From: Spirochaetales bacterium
GTDB taxonomy: Bacteria; Spirochaetota; Spirochaetia; DSM-2461
Reading direction: 5' to 3'
Assembly (NCBI GenBank): GCA_016936555.1
Contig: JAFGXR010000003.1
Location: 1 to 64,000, forward strand
Length of the DNA stretch: 64,000 bases
Numbering within the stretch: position 1 is the stretch's first letter; every line of letters starts with the position of its first letter. This document shows positions 43,556 to 53,018 of this stretch, piece by piece. Below the pieces are notes generated by a model. It did no database searches. It had not been told where the DNA came from and was given only the letters and a program-made list of their open reading frames with translations. Made by a program: the position numbers and the translations under genes.

Positions 43556-45373
43556 ATGGCTTTACGTCTCAGAACGAAACTGCTTCTCGGACCGACCATT
43601 CTGGCAGGCGCGATTCTGCTACTCGGACTGGTTGGGACAAGTACATCCAGAAAGCAGGCGGAACAGTTCACCACCTATGGAGAAATTGTCCCCTATATTG
43701 TCGAACTGGAAAACCTCAGGTACAGCCAGCAGAAGCTGATAAGCGGTCTCAACCAGCTTCTCAATCCCTCCAACGAACAGGAGGACTACGATATTATATT
43801 CAAAGATCTGGCAGGTGCCGAAAAGCTCTACACCTGGTCCCTCAGAAGTATTGAAGATTATCCCAAATCGGAAGAAGAGGAATTCCTCTATCAGGCTTTT
43901 CAGAAGAGCAATGAAGACTTCTACATTATTATAAACAGAGTTATTCCCAATGCCAAAGGGCGGCTGAAAGCCGGCCTGCCCAGGGAAATTGTCATAAATC
44001 AGATCAGTTTTCAGATCAGGGATGAGGGAACGGGAGATGTCTACAGAGAAACGGAAAAGAGGCTGTCCGAACTGCTTGATTTCTCAATCAACCACTATAC
44101 GGTTGACGTCCTGAATGAACATATCGACAGATCCATAGCGATAGGCTACCGCTTCCTCATATATGCGGCAGCTGTTTTTGTCTCAGGCCTGATATTCGCC
44201 TGGATCTATTCAATCAGGCTGAGCCGTCCCATCAGCAAAACGATTACGGGTCTCCAACCCCTTTCAACCGGTGATCTGAGGGGAGAAATCACAGTCGTCA
44301 GAAAAGACGAGCTCGGAGACATCAATAGAGGGATCAACACCTTAATCATCAATCTGCGCACTCTTCTCAATGATCTCTGGTCCAAGATGAGCCGACTTAG
44401 CTCCATTGATGACACAGTCGATAAAATCGCCCAGAGTACGGGAGCCGCGCTGACCCAGATAAACAGCAACATACAATCGACAGAAAACAGAATGAATGCC
44501 CAGATTTCCCATGTTGAAGAAACGGTACGGGTCCTCACAATCATGCAGGAAGGCGTTTTAAAGCTCAAAGAGGATATTTTCAGCCAGACCGGCTCTGTGG
44601 AGGAAAGCGCTTCGGCCATCGAACAGATGATGGTTTCATCGGCCTCCATCCGGAAAATGACTTTCAGCGCTGAAGAGAAAGTCAGCCATCTGGTCAGCGA
44701 TACGAACAGCGGGAAAGAAAAAATAGACTCGGTTATCGGCACGGCAATAAAGATGGCGGAAAACTCCGGTTATCTTATGGAAGCGAACAAAGTCATCAAC
44801 AACATTGCTTCACAGACCAACCTTCTGGCTATGAATGCCGCCATCGAGGCGGCCCATGCGGGAAATGCCGGGCGGGGATTTGCCGTGGTAGCCGATGAAA
44901 TACGGAAGCTGGCGGAACAGTCCTCCAGCCAGTCGAAGGAAATGGCGACCCGCTTGAAGGAAATTAAATCTTTTATTGACCAGGTGACCGAATCAAGCAG
45001 CCGCGCCGGTACGGTCTTCACGGAAATTCACGATTCGGTAGACCATGTCAGCGGAATCGTTGAACATATCTCCAACGCCATGAAGGAACAGGAAAACGGG
45101 TCGGAACAGATCAGCCGGTCGATGATACATCTGAGGGAAATCAGCGATTCGGTCAATATAAGCCGGGAGAATCTGGAACAGGGTAACAGGACCGTTTCAC
45201 AGACCTTTATGGAACTGAAGGATATCAGCCTGAAAGTGAAGGAAGCTCTGGTTGAAGTCTATGAGGGAAACCGGGAGATAGAAGAAAATTTCTCACAGAT
45301 GCGGGAAACCCTCCGGATCAGCCGGTCCGAATTGAACCAGCTGATAGAGGGAAGCCACTGGTTTAAGGTGTAG
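43556..45373 (+). CDS. Methyl-accepting chemotaxis protein in the phosphate cluster
   Basis: A 605-aa chemoreceptor. TM1 (about 8-27), a periplasmic helical domain of about 165 aa (30-195), TM2 (about 198-218), HAMP (about 219-275), then the signalling domain. The kinase-control hairpin [20 protein letters not shown] (about 420-439) and [18 protein letters not shown] are fully conserved. It follows phoU and has its own Pho box-like array, so its expression probably rises when phosphate falls. A role in taxis to phosphate or phosphorylated compounds is inference; the ligand domain is not one I can assign. GAAAGGA precedes the ATG. Confidence 0.93.
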   Translation: MALRLRTKLLLGPTILAGAILLLGLVGTSTSRKQAEQFTTYGEIVPYIVELENLRYSQQKLISGLNQLLNPSNEQEDYDIIFKDLAGAEKLYTWSLRSIEDYPKSEEEEFLYQAFQKSNEDFYIIINRVIPNAKGRLKAGLPREIVINQISFQIRDEGTGDVYRETEKRLSELLDFSINHYTVDVLNEHIDRSIAIGYRFLIYAAAVFVSGLIFAWIYSIRLSRPISKTITGLQPLSTGDLRGEITVVRKDELGDINRGINTLIINLRTLLNDLWSKMSRLSSIDDTVDKIAQSTGAALTQINSNIQSTENRMNAQISHVEETVRVLTIMQEGVLKLKEDIFSQTGSVEESASAIEQMMVSSASIRKMTFSAEEKVSHLVSDTNSGKEKIDSVIGTAIKMAENSGYLMEANKVINNIASQTNLLAMNAAIEAAHAGNAGRGFAVVADEIRKLAEQSSSQSKEMATRLKEIKSFIDQVTESSSRAGTVFTEIHDSVDHVSGIVEHISNAMKEQENGSEQISRSMIHLREISDSVNISRENLEQGNRTVSQTFMELKDISLKVKEALVEVYEGNREIEENFSQMRETLRISRSELNQLIEGSHWFKV

Positions 45374-45383
45374 AAATCATTTT

Positions 45384-45405
45384 CTTAACCGTATTTTAAA
45401 AGATT
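45384..45405 (+). promoter_or_regulatory. Weak Pho box-like pair upstream of ugd
   Basis: CTTAACC (45384-45390) and TTTAAAA (45395-45401) are 11 bp apart. The second is degenerate, so this is weaker than the other three arrays. It lies about 60 bases before ugd. Confidence 0.35.
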
Positions 45406-45465
45406 CCGAATATCCCGTTCACAATTCTGTAATGTAATTTCCCCAGTAACTCAGAGGAGAAGTTC

Positions 45466-46812
45466 ATGTCAAAAAATATCTGTGTCGTCGGGACAGGTTA
45501 TGTCGGCCTCATAGCGGCTGTCGGTCTGGCTGATTTTGGAAATCAGGTAATTGCCGTCGATAAAAACGCAGGCAAAATTAAAATGCTCCAGGCCGGAAAG
45601 TCCCCCATTTATGAACCGGGTCTCAGCGACTATCTTCAGCGGAATCTTGAGGCAGGACGTCTGGCCTTTACGACTGATACGGCCCTGGCTATCAGAGAAT
45701 CCGATGTTGTTTTCATAGCCGTGGGAACTCCTGAAGGTTTTGACGGACAGCCCAATATGAATCATGTGACGGAAGTGGTCCATTCCATTGCTGATAATCT
45801 CGATTCTTATAAAGTCATTGTCATAAAATCAACCGTTCCGGTCGGTACGAACCGGAGAATAGAAAAGTATCTGAAAACCCGATGTTCCGAACAGGAGTTC
45901 GATGTCGTCAGTAATCCGGAATTTCTGAGGGAAGGCAGCTCAGTTCAGGATTTCTTTCACCCGGACAGGACTGTTATCGGCCACAGTTCTGAAAGAGCGA
46001 AACAGGTTATGTTCGAAGTTTACAGAGCTTTGAATCTGATCTCCGTTCCTTTCCTCTGGTGTTCCCTCGAGACCGCAGAGCTCATCAAGTATGCGTCCAA
46101 TGCCTTTCTGGCTACAAAAATCACTTATATCAATCAGATGGCCAACCTGGCGGAGGAAGTCGGAGCCGATATTCATCAGGTAGCCGGAGCCATGGGTATG
46201 GATGGAAGGATCAGTGCGAAGTTTCTTCATCCCGGTCCCGGATACGGCGGGAGCTGTTTCCCGAAAGACACGAAAGCGATTGTCGCTACGGGAGATCAGT
46301 ACGGTGTGGACATGTCTCTTATCCGAGAAGTAGTCGAAGCCAATGAGAAGCAGAAGAAAAGGGTTGTCAGCCGGCTGGAAGAGAAGCTTGACAGTCTGGC
46401 GGGGAAAACAGTTGCCATACTCGGTCTGGCCTTCAAACAGAGAACCGATGATGTGAGGGAAAGCCCGTCCATTACCATTGTAAACGAATTGATTTTCAGG
46501 GACGCGCAGGTAAAAGCCCACGATCCGGAAGCCATGGACAATTTTAAAAAGCATTTTCCCTATATAGATTATTGCGAGAACTGGGAAGAGGCTGTGAAGG
46601 ACGCGCATGTGCTTATTATTGCCACAGAGTGGAATGAATACAGAAGCCTCGACCCCCGGAAAATGAGAGAGACAATGAAAGGCAATCTCATCTGCGACAC
46701 GAGAAATCTTCTCGATCCCCGGCCATTCATGGATATGGGATTTGATTATATGGGAACAGGACGCCCCTTTATAAATAGTAAACAACTATCGGAAATCCGG
46801 ACAGTTGTATGA
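45466..46812 (+). CDS. ugd: UDP-glucose 6-dehydrogenase
   Basis: A 448-aa NAD-dependent enzyme that makes UDP-glucuronate by two oxidations. Rossmann motif VVGTGYVGLIAAVGLADFG (6-24), KSTVPVGT, SNPEFLREGSS (about 147-157), and the catalytic Cys in GPGYGGSCFPKDTKA (about 263) are all present, as is the C-terminal LGLAFKQRTDDVRESP. CAGAGGAG precedes the ATG. It is 16 bases ahead of the PHP-glycosyltransferase, so its product is likely the donor, or a precursor of the donor, for that enzyme. Confidence 0.96.
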   Translation: MSKNICVVGTGYVGLIAAVGLADFGNQVIAVDKNAGKIKMLQAGKSPIYEPGLSDYLQRNLEAGRLAFTTDTALAIRESDVVFIAVGTPEGFDGQPNMNHVTEVVHSIADNLDSYKVIVIKSTVPVGTNRRIEKYLKTRCSEQEFDVVSNPEFLREGSSVQDFFHPDRTVIGHSSERAKQVMFEVYRALNLISVPFLWCSLETAELIKYASNAFLATKITYINQMANLAEEVGADIHQVAGAMGMDGRISAKFLHPGPGYGGSCFPKDTKAIVATGDQYGVDMSLIREVVEANEKQKKRVVSRLEEKLDSLAGKTVAILGLAFKQRTDDVRESPSITIVNELIFRDAQVKAHDPEAMDNFKKHFPYIDYCENWEEAVKDAHVLIIATEWNEYRSLDPRKMRETMKGNLICDTRNLLDPRPFMDMGFDYMGTGRPFINSKQLSEIRTVV

Positions 46813-46828
46813 TTGAGAGGTATTTCGG

Positions 46829-49501
46829 ATGAATAAAGAAGGATCTTTCCGCGACTATATCCGGACCGAGCTGGACAGCTTTCTTCTGGCCCGGCAGAAA
46901 GAGATAGAAATTGACAGCGATACGTTGAAAATAGACCTGCACTGCCATGATAAAAACAGCGACCAGCCGGGGGAACGGCTGGGACGGATTCTGGGGATTC
47001 CCGAAACTTGGCTTAAAACCGGTAAACTTATTGAATGTCTGGAGAATAACCGGACATCGGCGCTGACCATCACAAATCACAATAATGCCAGAAGCTGCTG
47101 GAATCTGCTCGACAAAGGATATGATATACTTCCAGGAGCCGAGTTTACCTGTACTCTTCCCGGTTCAGGATGCACCATACATGTCCTCACCTACGGTTTC
47201 AATCCCCTTCAGGAGGCGAAGCTGAACTCGCTCCGGGACAATTTGTACAGATTCCTGGAATACTGCCGGACAAAGGACATTCTGACCATATGGGCCCATC
47301 CGCTTTACTTTTACCCGAACAGGTTTTCCCCTCAGGCCATTGATGACCTGGAACATATGGCAACTCTTTTTTCCCATTTCGAAGTGATAAACGGACAGAG
47401 AAACTCCTGGCAGAACCTCATCACCATTAAATGGCTCAAATCCTTTGATGAAGAGAAAATCGACAGGATTTCCCGAAAGTATCCTGTAAACATCAGAAAT
47501 CTCTGCGCCGATCCCGGGGCGATGATTATGGTCGGGGGCTCCGATGACCATATGGGGCTGTTCGCCGGCAGCACGGGAACCTATGTAAAAATTCCCGATC
47601 TGAAAGAAAGGCTGAAAACATCGACAAGGGCCGATCTCATCCTCGACGGATTGAGAATGGGCGATGTGGCGCCATACGGCTTTTTTACGGAAGAGGATAA
47701 AATGTCCATAACCTTTCTCGAACTTTTCTACGGGATCGTAACCCAGATGGAAGATCCGGGGCTCATACGGATGATGCTCCATCAGGGGACCAAAAACGAG
47801 AAGCTTCTCGCTTTTCTGATCACCAATGGAATAAATGAGCTGAGACGCCACAAATTTACCATGCAGTTTCTCAAGACTTTCCACAAATCGCTCCATGGGG
47901 TCGGCCCGGAAAAGTGGAAAAAAAGCTTTGTGAAGAAATCAACAAAACCGCTTCTCGGGGAAATAGAGAATATCGCCCGTGCCAAAAAGCTCGATACAGA
48001 GATCTATGTCCGGGAAACAAGGCACACCCTCGATCATCTTTTCAACCGCCTGACAAAGCAGATAATAAGCCGGGGAGGAGAAAACATAAGCGAGCTGAGC
48101 CGGAAAAATCAGATTGGGGAAATCAAACTTCAGGAATTTCTGGAAAAGATAGAACTTCCCGCATCATTGAGGCACCTTTTCGGCGAAGAAGCGGAGTCGA
48201 AGGCCGGAACCATCAATGCGGGGAAAATTTTCGACAGGCTATCTTTTCCCGCTCTGGCTTCTTTCATAATCGGAGCCGTCAATTTTACCAGCACCAAAGT
48301 GCTTCACGACAACAGGCCGTTTCTCGATCACTTCGCCCGGGAGAACGGACTGAAAACTCCCGCGAAGAGGATGCTGTGGCTGACAGATACCTTTACGGAT
48401 AAAAACGGTATAGCGATAAGCCTCAATAACTATTACGATGAGGTCTGCCGTCGGAATCTTCCCGTCGATTTTCTGGTCTGCCATGAAACTCTGGAATCAG
48501 CCGGCCATCTCATCGTGACCAGGCCTCTGGGATCTTTTCCGATTCCTCTCTATAAGGAACAGTCTATTCGCATTCCCGATATCATGGCGATTCAGGATAT
48601 TTTCAAGAAAGGCGATTACGACAGGATTATCTGTTCCACCGAATTGCTTATGGGCGCAGCGGGAATCTATCTGAAGCAGAGTTTCAATGTTCAGGCTTTC
48701 TTTTTCCTTCATACGGACTGGCTCGAATTCGCTTCTGCCAAACTGGAGCTCGATGAACAGAACCTGAACAGACTGACCCGCTTTGCCAGGAGTTTCTACC
48801 AATCATTCGATAAGCTGATAGTACTGAACCGTGATCATGCCGACTGGCTGGCTGGACCGAAAATGAATATCCCCCGGGAAAAAATTTTTGCGACCAGGCA
48901 CTGGCTCAATAAGGACTTTACCAGAGGCCTTGAAGAAACGGACAGCCCCTGCTACATCAGGAAGAAAAATGAGAAAGTGCTGCTTTTCGTCGGACGGCTC
49001 AGTGAAGAAAAAGGGCTGCTCGATTTTCCGGAGATCGCAACGGTTGTGGCCGATCAGGCCGGTCCGGTCAAGGTTATTTTCTGCGGAAGCGGGCCGGCAA
49101 GGGCAAAAATGGAAACACTGCTGCCCGACGCTCTGTTTATAGACTGGGTGGATCAGTCCGAACTGGGATCGGTTTACGCTTCTGCTGACTTTCTGGTTTT
49201 TCCCTCCCGGTTCGACACATTCGGCCGGGTGGTTCTGGAAGCCCTCTACTGCGGCTGTCCCGTCGCGGCCTATAACGAGAAGGGACCGAAAGACATAGTG
49301 GAAGACGGTGTCAGCGGAATCCTCAGAAATAATCGCTACGATCTGGCGGAAGCAATAGCCGCGGTTCTGAAAGATGAGGTGGCACACAGACAGATGCGTA
49401 ATGAGGCGATAAAACGGTCAGCTCAGTTTGACAGCGAAAAAATACTCAAACAGTTTCTCGGCAATACAGGTCTGTATGAGGAAGTAGAGGTACCGGTCTG
49501 A
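46829..49501 (+). CDS. Fusion of a PHP metal-dependent phosphoesterase domain and a GT4 glycosyltransferase
   Basis: An 890-aa protein. Residues about 30-270 form a PHP domain with metal ligands in order: HxH in DLHCHDK (38, 40), His84 (TNHNN), Glu105 (PGAEF), His118, His157 (WAHP) and DDH 239-241. A helical linker follows (about 290-520). Residues about 525-885 are a GT-B glycosyltransferase of family 4: WLTDTFTDKNGIAISL resembles the N-terminus of the SqdX/MgtA/Agt lipid-glycosyltransferases, then LFVGRLSEEKGLLDFPEI and the donor-site FPSRFDTFGRVVLEALYCG (a D-x7-E variant). It overlaps the next gene by one base. Both activities appear intact. A role in glycolipid synthesis is inference from the ugd and Pho context. 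Confidence 0.8.
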   Translation: MNKEGSFRDYIRTELDSFLLARQKEIEIDSDTLKIDLHCHDKNSDQPGERLGRILGIPETWLKTGKLIECLENNRTSALTITNHNNARSCWNLLDKGYDILPGAEFTCTLPGSGCTIHVLTYGFNPLQEAKLNSLRDNLYRFLEYCRTKDILTIWAHPLYFYPNRFSPQAIDDLEHMATLFSHFEVINGQRNSWQNLITIKWLKSFDEEKIDRISRKYPVNIRNLCADPGAMIMVGGSDDHMGLFAGSTGTYVKIPDLKERLKTSTRADLILDGLRMGDVAPYGFFTEEDKMSITFLELFYGIVTQMEDPGLIRMMLHQGTKNEKLLAFLITNGINELRRHKFTMQFLKTFHKSLHGVGPEKWKKSFVKKSTKPLLGEIENIARAKKLDTEIYVRETRHTLDHLFNRLTKQIISRGGENISELSRKNQIGEIKLQEFLEKIELPASLRHLFGEEAESKAGTINAGKIFDRLSFPALASFIIGAVNFTSTKVLHDNRPFLDHFARENGLKTPAKRMLWLTDTFTDKNGIAISLNNYYDEVCRRNLPVDFLVCHETLESAGHLIVTRPLGSFPIPLYKEQSIRIPDIMAIQDIFKKGDYDRIICSTELLMGAAGIYLKQSFNVQAFFFLHTDWLEFASAKLELDEQNLNRLTRFARSFYQSFDKLIVLNRDHADWLAGPKMNIPREKIFATRHWLNKDFTRGLEETDSPCYIRKKNEKVLLFVGRLSEEKGLLDFPEIATVVADQAGPVKVIFCGSGPARAKMETLLPDALFIDWVDQSELGSVYASADFLVFPSRFDTFGRVVLEALYCGCPVAAYNEKGPKDIVEDGVSGILRNNRYDLAEAIAAVLKDEVAHRQMRNEAIKRSAQFDSEKILKQFLGNTGLYEEVEVPV

Positions 49502-51225
49502 TGGATCTTTTCCTAATCGACACCCTTTCGCCTTTCTTCGCCCCCCTGCCGGACGGTGAAGAGTACAACTGGTCAAAAGTTCCCTTTACGCTGCTTGAAG
49601 GGCCCGACGGTTTGGATGTCGATAAGGAAATACAGATTATCGATGCGTTCGGTCATTACGTCAGGAAAGTCAGCGGCCTGGGGTACAATGCCGTTACCAT
49701 TGATGAATTATGCCGCATGGTCGATTTCGACTTTTACAACGCCGCCCTGCGGAGGAAGCTGGAAGGGTACAGGAGTTTCTATAAAAAGATATTCTCCATA
49801 GCCGCAGAGAATAATCTGAAAATATACGTCACGACAGACATCATGTTTTTCAATAGGGATATCGAGGAGTACCTTGGGAAGCGCCGGAAAAAGGAATCGA
49901 TCAAACAGCTACTTCGTGTCTCGATAGAAAAACTCTTCCGCGAATACCCCGGGATATCCGGCGTTGTCTTCCGGCTGGGCGAATCGGACGGTATGGATGT
50001 GGAGGGGGATTTCATTTCACGCTTATTCATAAAAAAACCGGAACAGTGCCGGAAAGTTGTCCACGACCTCATCCCTCTTTTTGAAGAGAAGGATAAGACG
50101 ATGATCGTTCGGACCTGGACACTCGGGGCTTATCCCATCGGCGACCTGATCTGGAACAGAGCGACGCTCGACAAAGTCTTCCGCAATATGGACAGCGAGA
50201 ACCTCATTATTTCCCATAAGTTCGGAGAGGGGGATTTTTTCCGGTATATGAATCTCAATCCCCATTTTTACGATGAGGGTACTTACCGGAAAATCATTGA
50301 GCTGCAGGCGAAAAGAGAATACGAGGGATTCGGAGAGTTCCCCTCCTATGTGGGCAGGGAGTATGAGAAATTCAGCCGTTATCTTAAACAGGCGGAAAAT
50401 ATGCAGGGAATCATGGTCTGGGCGCAGACCGGGGGATGGTCGCATTTCAATCGCCTGACATACGGCCGGCGATCATCTCTCTGGGTGGAAATCAATATCG
50501 AAGTCATAATCGCTCTGTTCAGAGATGAGCTGAAATCCGAAGAGGCTGTGTACAGATTCGCTGAGAGAAATCCCGATTTACAGGACGGAGAAAAGCTGCT
50601 GGAGCTTCTGAAACTGTCGGACAGAGTCGTACGGAATCTCTGGTATCTGCCCGAGTTCTCTTCCCGCAGAATGTATTTCCGCCGAAACCGTATTCCGCCG
50701 CTGCTCTGGAATGTCTGGGACAATATTCTGATAAGCCATTCCCTGAGGAGCGTCATCCGCCTTTTCGTTCTGGAAAAAAAGGAAGCCGTTTTGGACGGTT
50801 ACAGGTTCCTGAGAAAAATAAAGAGAATGAAGAAACTGGCCTGTGAACTGGGAATCGATACGGAACAGTTCGATTTTATGTACGACACTTTCCGTATCGT
50901 TGCACTCGGAAGAGAGTATTATCTGAGCCGATGGAATCCGGGGTTTCAGGAGAAGCTGTCCGGACTCAGTGCGAAATACAGAAAAAAATACCCCGGGGGA
51001 TTCCACATTATCGAGGGATATGCCCTTGTTCAGCCGAAAAAATGGATAATCAGGACATTATTCGTTCTGGCTATCAGAAATTACCCCCAATACAGGCTAA
51101 TCGATAAACTGGTACTCATCCGCTTCTCTTCTCTCATATATTTACTAGTGAGTCTTTTTAACCGGAAGAAGCTTCCCGCTTTTCTGGAGGAGAAAGCCAT
51201 GGGCGTTCAGACTCTCCTCAAGTAA
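49501..51225 (+). CDS. Uncharacterised TIM-barrel protein, GH67-like
   Basis: A 574-aa protein I cannot name from sequence identity. Its middle part (about 100-340) resembles the TIM barrel of alpha-glucuronidases (GH67): YVTTDIMFFN, an acidic FRLGESDGMDVEGDF site, RTWTLGAYPIGD, HKFGEGDFFRYMNLNP, and IELQAKREYEGFGEFPSY parallels the GH67 segment with a conserved ELQITQEY block. No signal peptide is visible, and the C-terminus ends in hydrophobic and basic stretches (about 515-550, LFVLAIRNYPQYRL and SSLIYLLVSLF) that may touch the membrane. It is translationally coupled (TGATG) to the PHP-glycosyltransferase. A glucuronide-processing role is inference. Confidence 0.65.
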   Translation: MDLFLIDTLSPFFAPLPDGEEYNWSKVPFTLLEGPDGLDVDKEIQIIDAFGHYVRKVSGLGYNAVTIDELCRMVDFDFYNAALRRKLEGYRSFYKKIFSIAAENNLKIYVTTDIMFFNRDIEEYLGKRRKKESIKQLLRVSIEKLFREYPGISGVVFRLGESDGMDVEGDFISRLFIKKPEQCRKVVHDLIPLFEEKDKTMIVRTWTLGAYPIGDLIWNRATLDKVFRNMDSENLIISHKFGEGDFFRYMNLNPHFYDEGTYRKIIELQAKREYEGFGEFPSYVGREYEKFSRYLKQAENMQGIMVWAQTGGWSHFNRLTYGRRSSLWVEINIEVIIALFRDELKSEEAVYRFAERNPDLQDGEKLLELLKLSDRVVRNLWYLPEFSSRRMYFRRNRIPPLLWNVWDNILISHSLRSVIRLFVLEKKEAVLDGYRFLRKIKRMKKLACELGIDTEQFDFMYDTFRIVALGREYYLSRWNPGFQEKLSGLSAKYRKKYPGGFHIIEGYALVQPKKWIIRTLFVLAIRNYPQYRLIDKLVLIRFSSLIYLLVSLFNRKKLPAFLEEKAMGVQTLLK

Positions 51226-51358
51226 CCTGGATGAAAAGTTCACAGCTTCAGTGTACAATGGTTTTAAATCAAACAAATTAATAATTCTCTCATGAACTCC
51301 TTATACAGATTGAACAGAGACTGTCAAAAATCAAGGCATCACTTCTAAAAGGAGAATT

Positions 51359-52813
51359 ATGGTGAAAATGAAAATGAAGCAGATGGCTGCTGCCCTGCTG
51401 GCTCTTCTTGTCAGCATCAATCTATACGGGGAAGGACAGAAGGACACGATCGGTTCCGCTGATTCATCCGCCGACACTCAGGCGAAATACGTATTTCTGT
51501 TTATCGGCGACGGCATGTCCCTGACTCAGATCAACGCGGCCGAAGCCTATCTCAAAGCCGGCAAGTCCGGTGAAATCGGAGTTGAGAAACTCGCCTTTAC
51601 CCAGTTTCCCGCTCAGGGGCTGACAACCACTTACGATGCCGGTTCTTTTATTACGGACTCCGCTTCCGCCGGCACGGCCATCGCCTCGGGAAACAAAACT
51701 CTTTCCGGTGTCATCAACATGGATGTGACAAAAACTCAGAAGTTCACAACTATTGCCGAATTGGCTAAAGATGCGGGAATGAAAGTCGGAATTCTCTCAA
51801 GCGTCAACCTGGACCATGCGACGCCGGCCAGCTTCTACGCCAAAGAAGAAACCCGGAACAATTACTACAACATCGGCGTGCAGATGGCCAACAGCGATTT
51901 CGACTACTACGCCGGCGGACTGATCAGAACGACGAAAACTCCCGACGGACAGACTCCCGTTCTCGATATCATGAAGAATAACGGCTGGTCTATCGCCACG
52001 ACAAGAGATGAACTGAACAGTCTGAAGCCCTCTTCGAACCAGGTTTACGCCTACTACAACACCAGTCTGACAACAAACTCTCTCGACTACGCCCTGGATA
52101 TGGAAGCCGATGATATCACACTCGCCGAGTACACGAAAAAGGGAATCGAGCTTCTGGACAACGAGAACGGTTTCTTCATGATGGTAGAAGGGGGAAAAAT
52201 AGACTGGGCCTGCCACGCCAATGACGCCGCGGCCTCCATCAGCAATACCATAGCTTTCGACAAAGCGATCCAGGAGGCCATGGCATTCTACAATCAGCAT
52301 CCCGAAGAGACTCTGATCATCGTTACGGGAGACCATGAAACCGGCGGACTGTCTCTCGGTTTCGCCGGTACAGGTTACGATTCGGCTTTCACAGAAATCT
52401 CCAAACAGAAGATGAGTTATGAAGCTTTCGACAAGTATGTCGCCGGGCCTTTCAAATCGGAGAATCCCGAGGGGACACTGGCCCAGCTGATGCCCGCCAT
52501 CGAAGAGAACTTCGGTCTTACCGATTTTTCAGATTATGAATCGGGACTGCTGAACAAAGCCTTCAATGCCATGATGAATGGTGCGGGACAGGATGAGGAA
52601 TCCTATATTCTCTATGGCGGATACAATCCCCTGTCCGTCACGCTGACTCACATTCTGAACAACCGCGCGGGACTGGCCTGGACATCCTACTCCCACACCG
52701 GAGTGCCTGTCGCGACTTTTGCCATGGGTGTCGGTTCGGATATGTATAACGGTTACTACGACAACACGGATATTTTCAAAAAGACCTCCGCCCTTATGGC
52801 CGTAGCTCCCTGA
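51359..52813 (+). CDS. phoA: Alkaline phosphatase
   Basis: A 484-aa exported phosphomonoesterase that releases phosphate outside the cytoplasm. The signal peptide (MKQMAAALLALLVSINLYG region) is followed by EGQKDT. The metal site FIGDGMSL (about 46-53), the nucleophile Ser in ITDSASAGTAIASG (about 101) and the later ligands VEGGKIDWACHANDA (about 277-291) and GDHETGGLS (about 323-331) are all there. AAAGGAGAA precedes the ATG. It follows the GH67-like gene after 133 bases and belongs functionally to the phosphate cluster, although I see no clear Pho box directly upstream. Confidence 0.95.
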   Translation: MVKMKMKQMAAALLALLVSINLYGEGQKDTIGSADSSADTQAKYVFLFIGDGMSLTQINAAEAYLKAGKSGEIGVEKLAFTQFPAQGLTTTYDAGSFITDSASAGTAIASGNKTLSGVINMDVTKTQKFTTIAELAKDAGMKVGILSSVNLDHATPASFYAKEETRNNYYNIGVQMANSDFDYYAGGLIRTTKTPDGQTPVLDIMKNNGWSIATTRDELNSLKPSSNQVYAYYNTSLTTNSLDYALDMEADDITLAEYTKKGIELLDNENGFFMMVEGGKIDWACHANDAAASISNTIAFDKAIQEAMAFYNQHPEETLIIVTGDHETGGLSLGFAGTGYDSAFTEISKQKMSYEAFDKYVAGPFKSENPEGTLAQLMPAIEENFGLTDFSDYESGLLNKAFNAMMNGAGQDEESYILYGGYNPLSVTLTHILNNRAGLAWTSYSHTGVPVATFAMGVGSDMYNGYYDNTDIFKKTSALMAVAP

Positions 52814-52854
52814 TTCGAAGGTATTAATAGAATAAAAAAGGGGTTGTGTTATCA

Positions 52855-52986
52855 GGGATATTGCAAAAGTTAAAAAATTGACTCTGATTACCCTCATCCC
52901 CCGACCTATATAAAACTATCTTTGCTCCCTCTCCTTTGGGAGAGGGCCGGGGTGAGGGTTGGGAAGAACGATCTCAAATGCAGCCT
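52855..52986. repeat. MITE-like palindromic repeat, copy 2 (degenerate)
   Basis: It begins GGGATATTGCAAAAG and contains CCCTCATCC and CCCTCTCCTTTGGGAGAGGG with GGGTGAGGG, ending AAATGCAGCCTG. The order of motifs is the same as in the copy at 34225-34378, but the terminal inverted repeats have diverged. It lies between phoA and the YibE/F gene. Confidence 0.6.
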
Positions 52987-53018
52987 GAAGAATTAAAAAA
53001 AATTTTGTTGAGGTAATT

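Noticed and set aside
51241-51300. Pho box upstream of phoA (TTTTAAATCAAACAAATTAATAATT)
   Set aside because: The TTAA cores are 14 rather than 11 bases apart, so it does not fit the array at the other phosphate genes.
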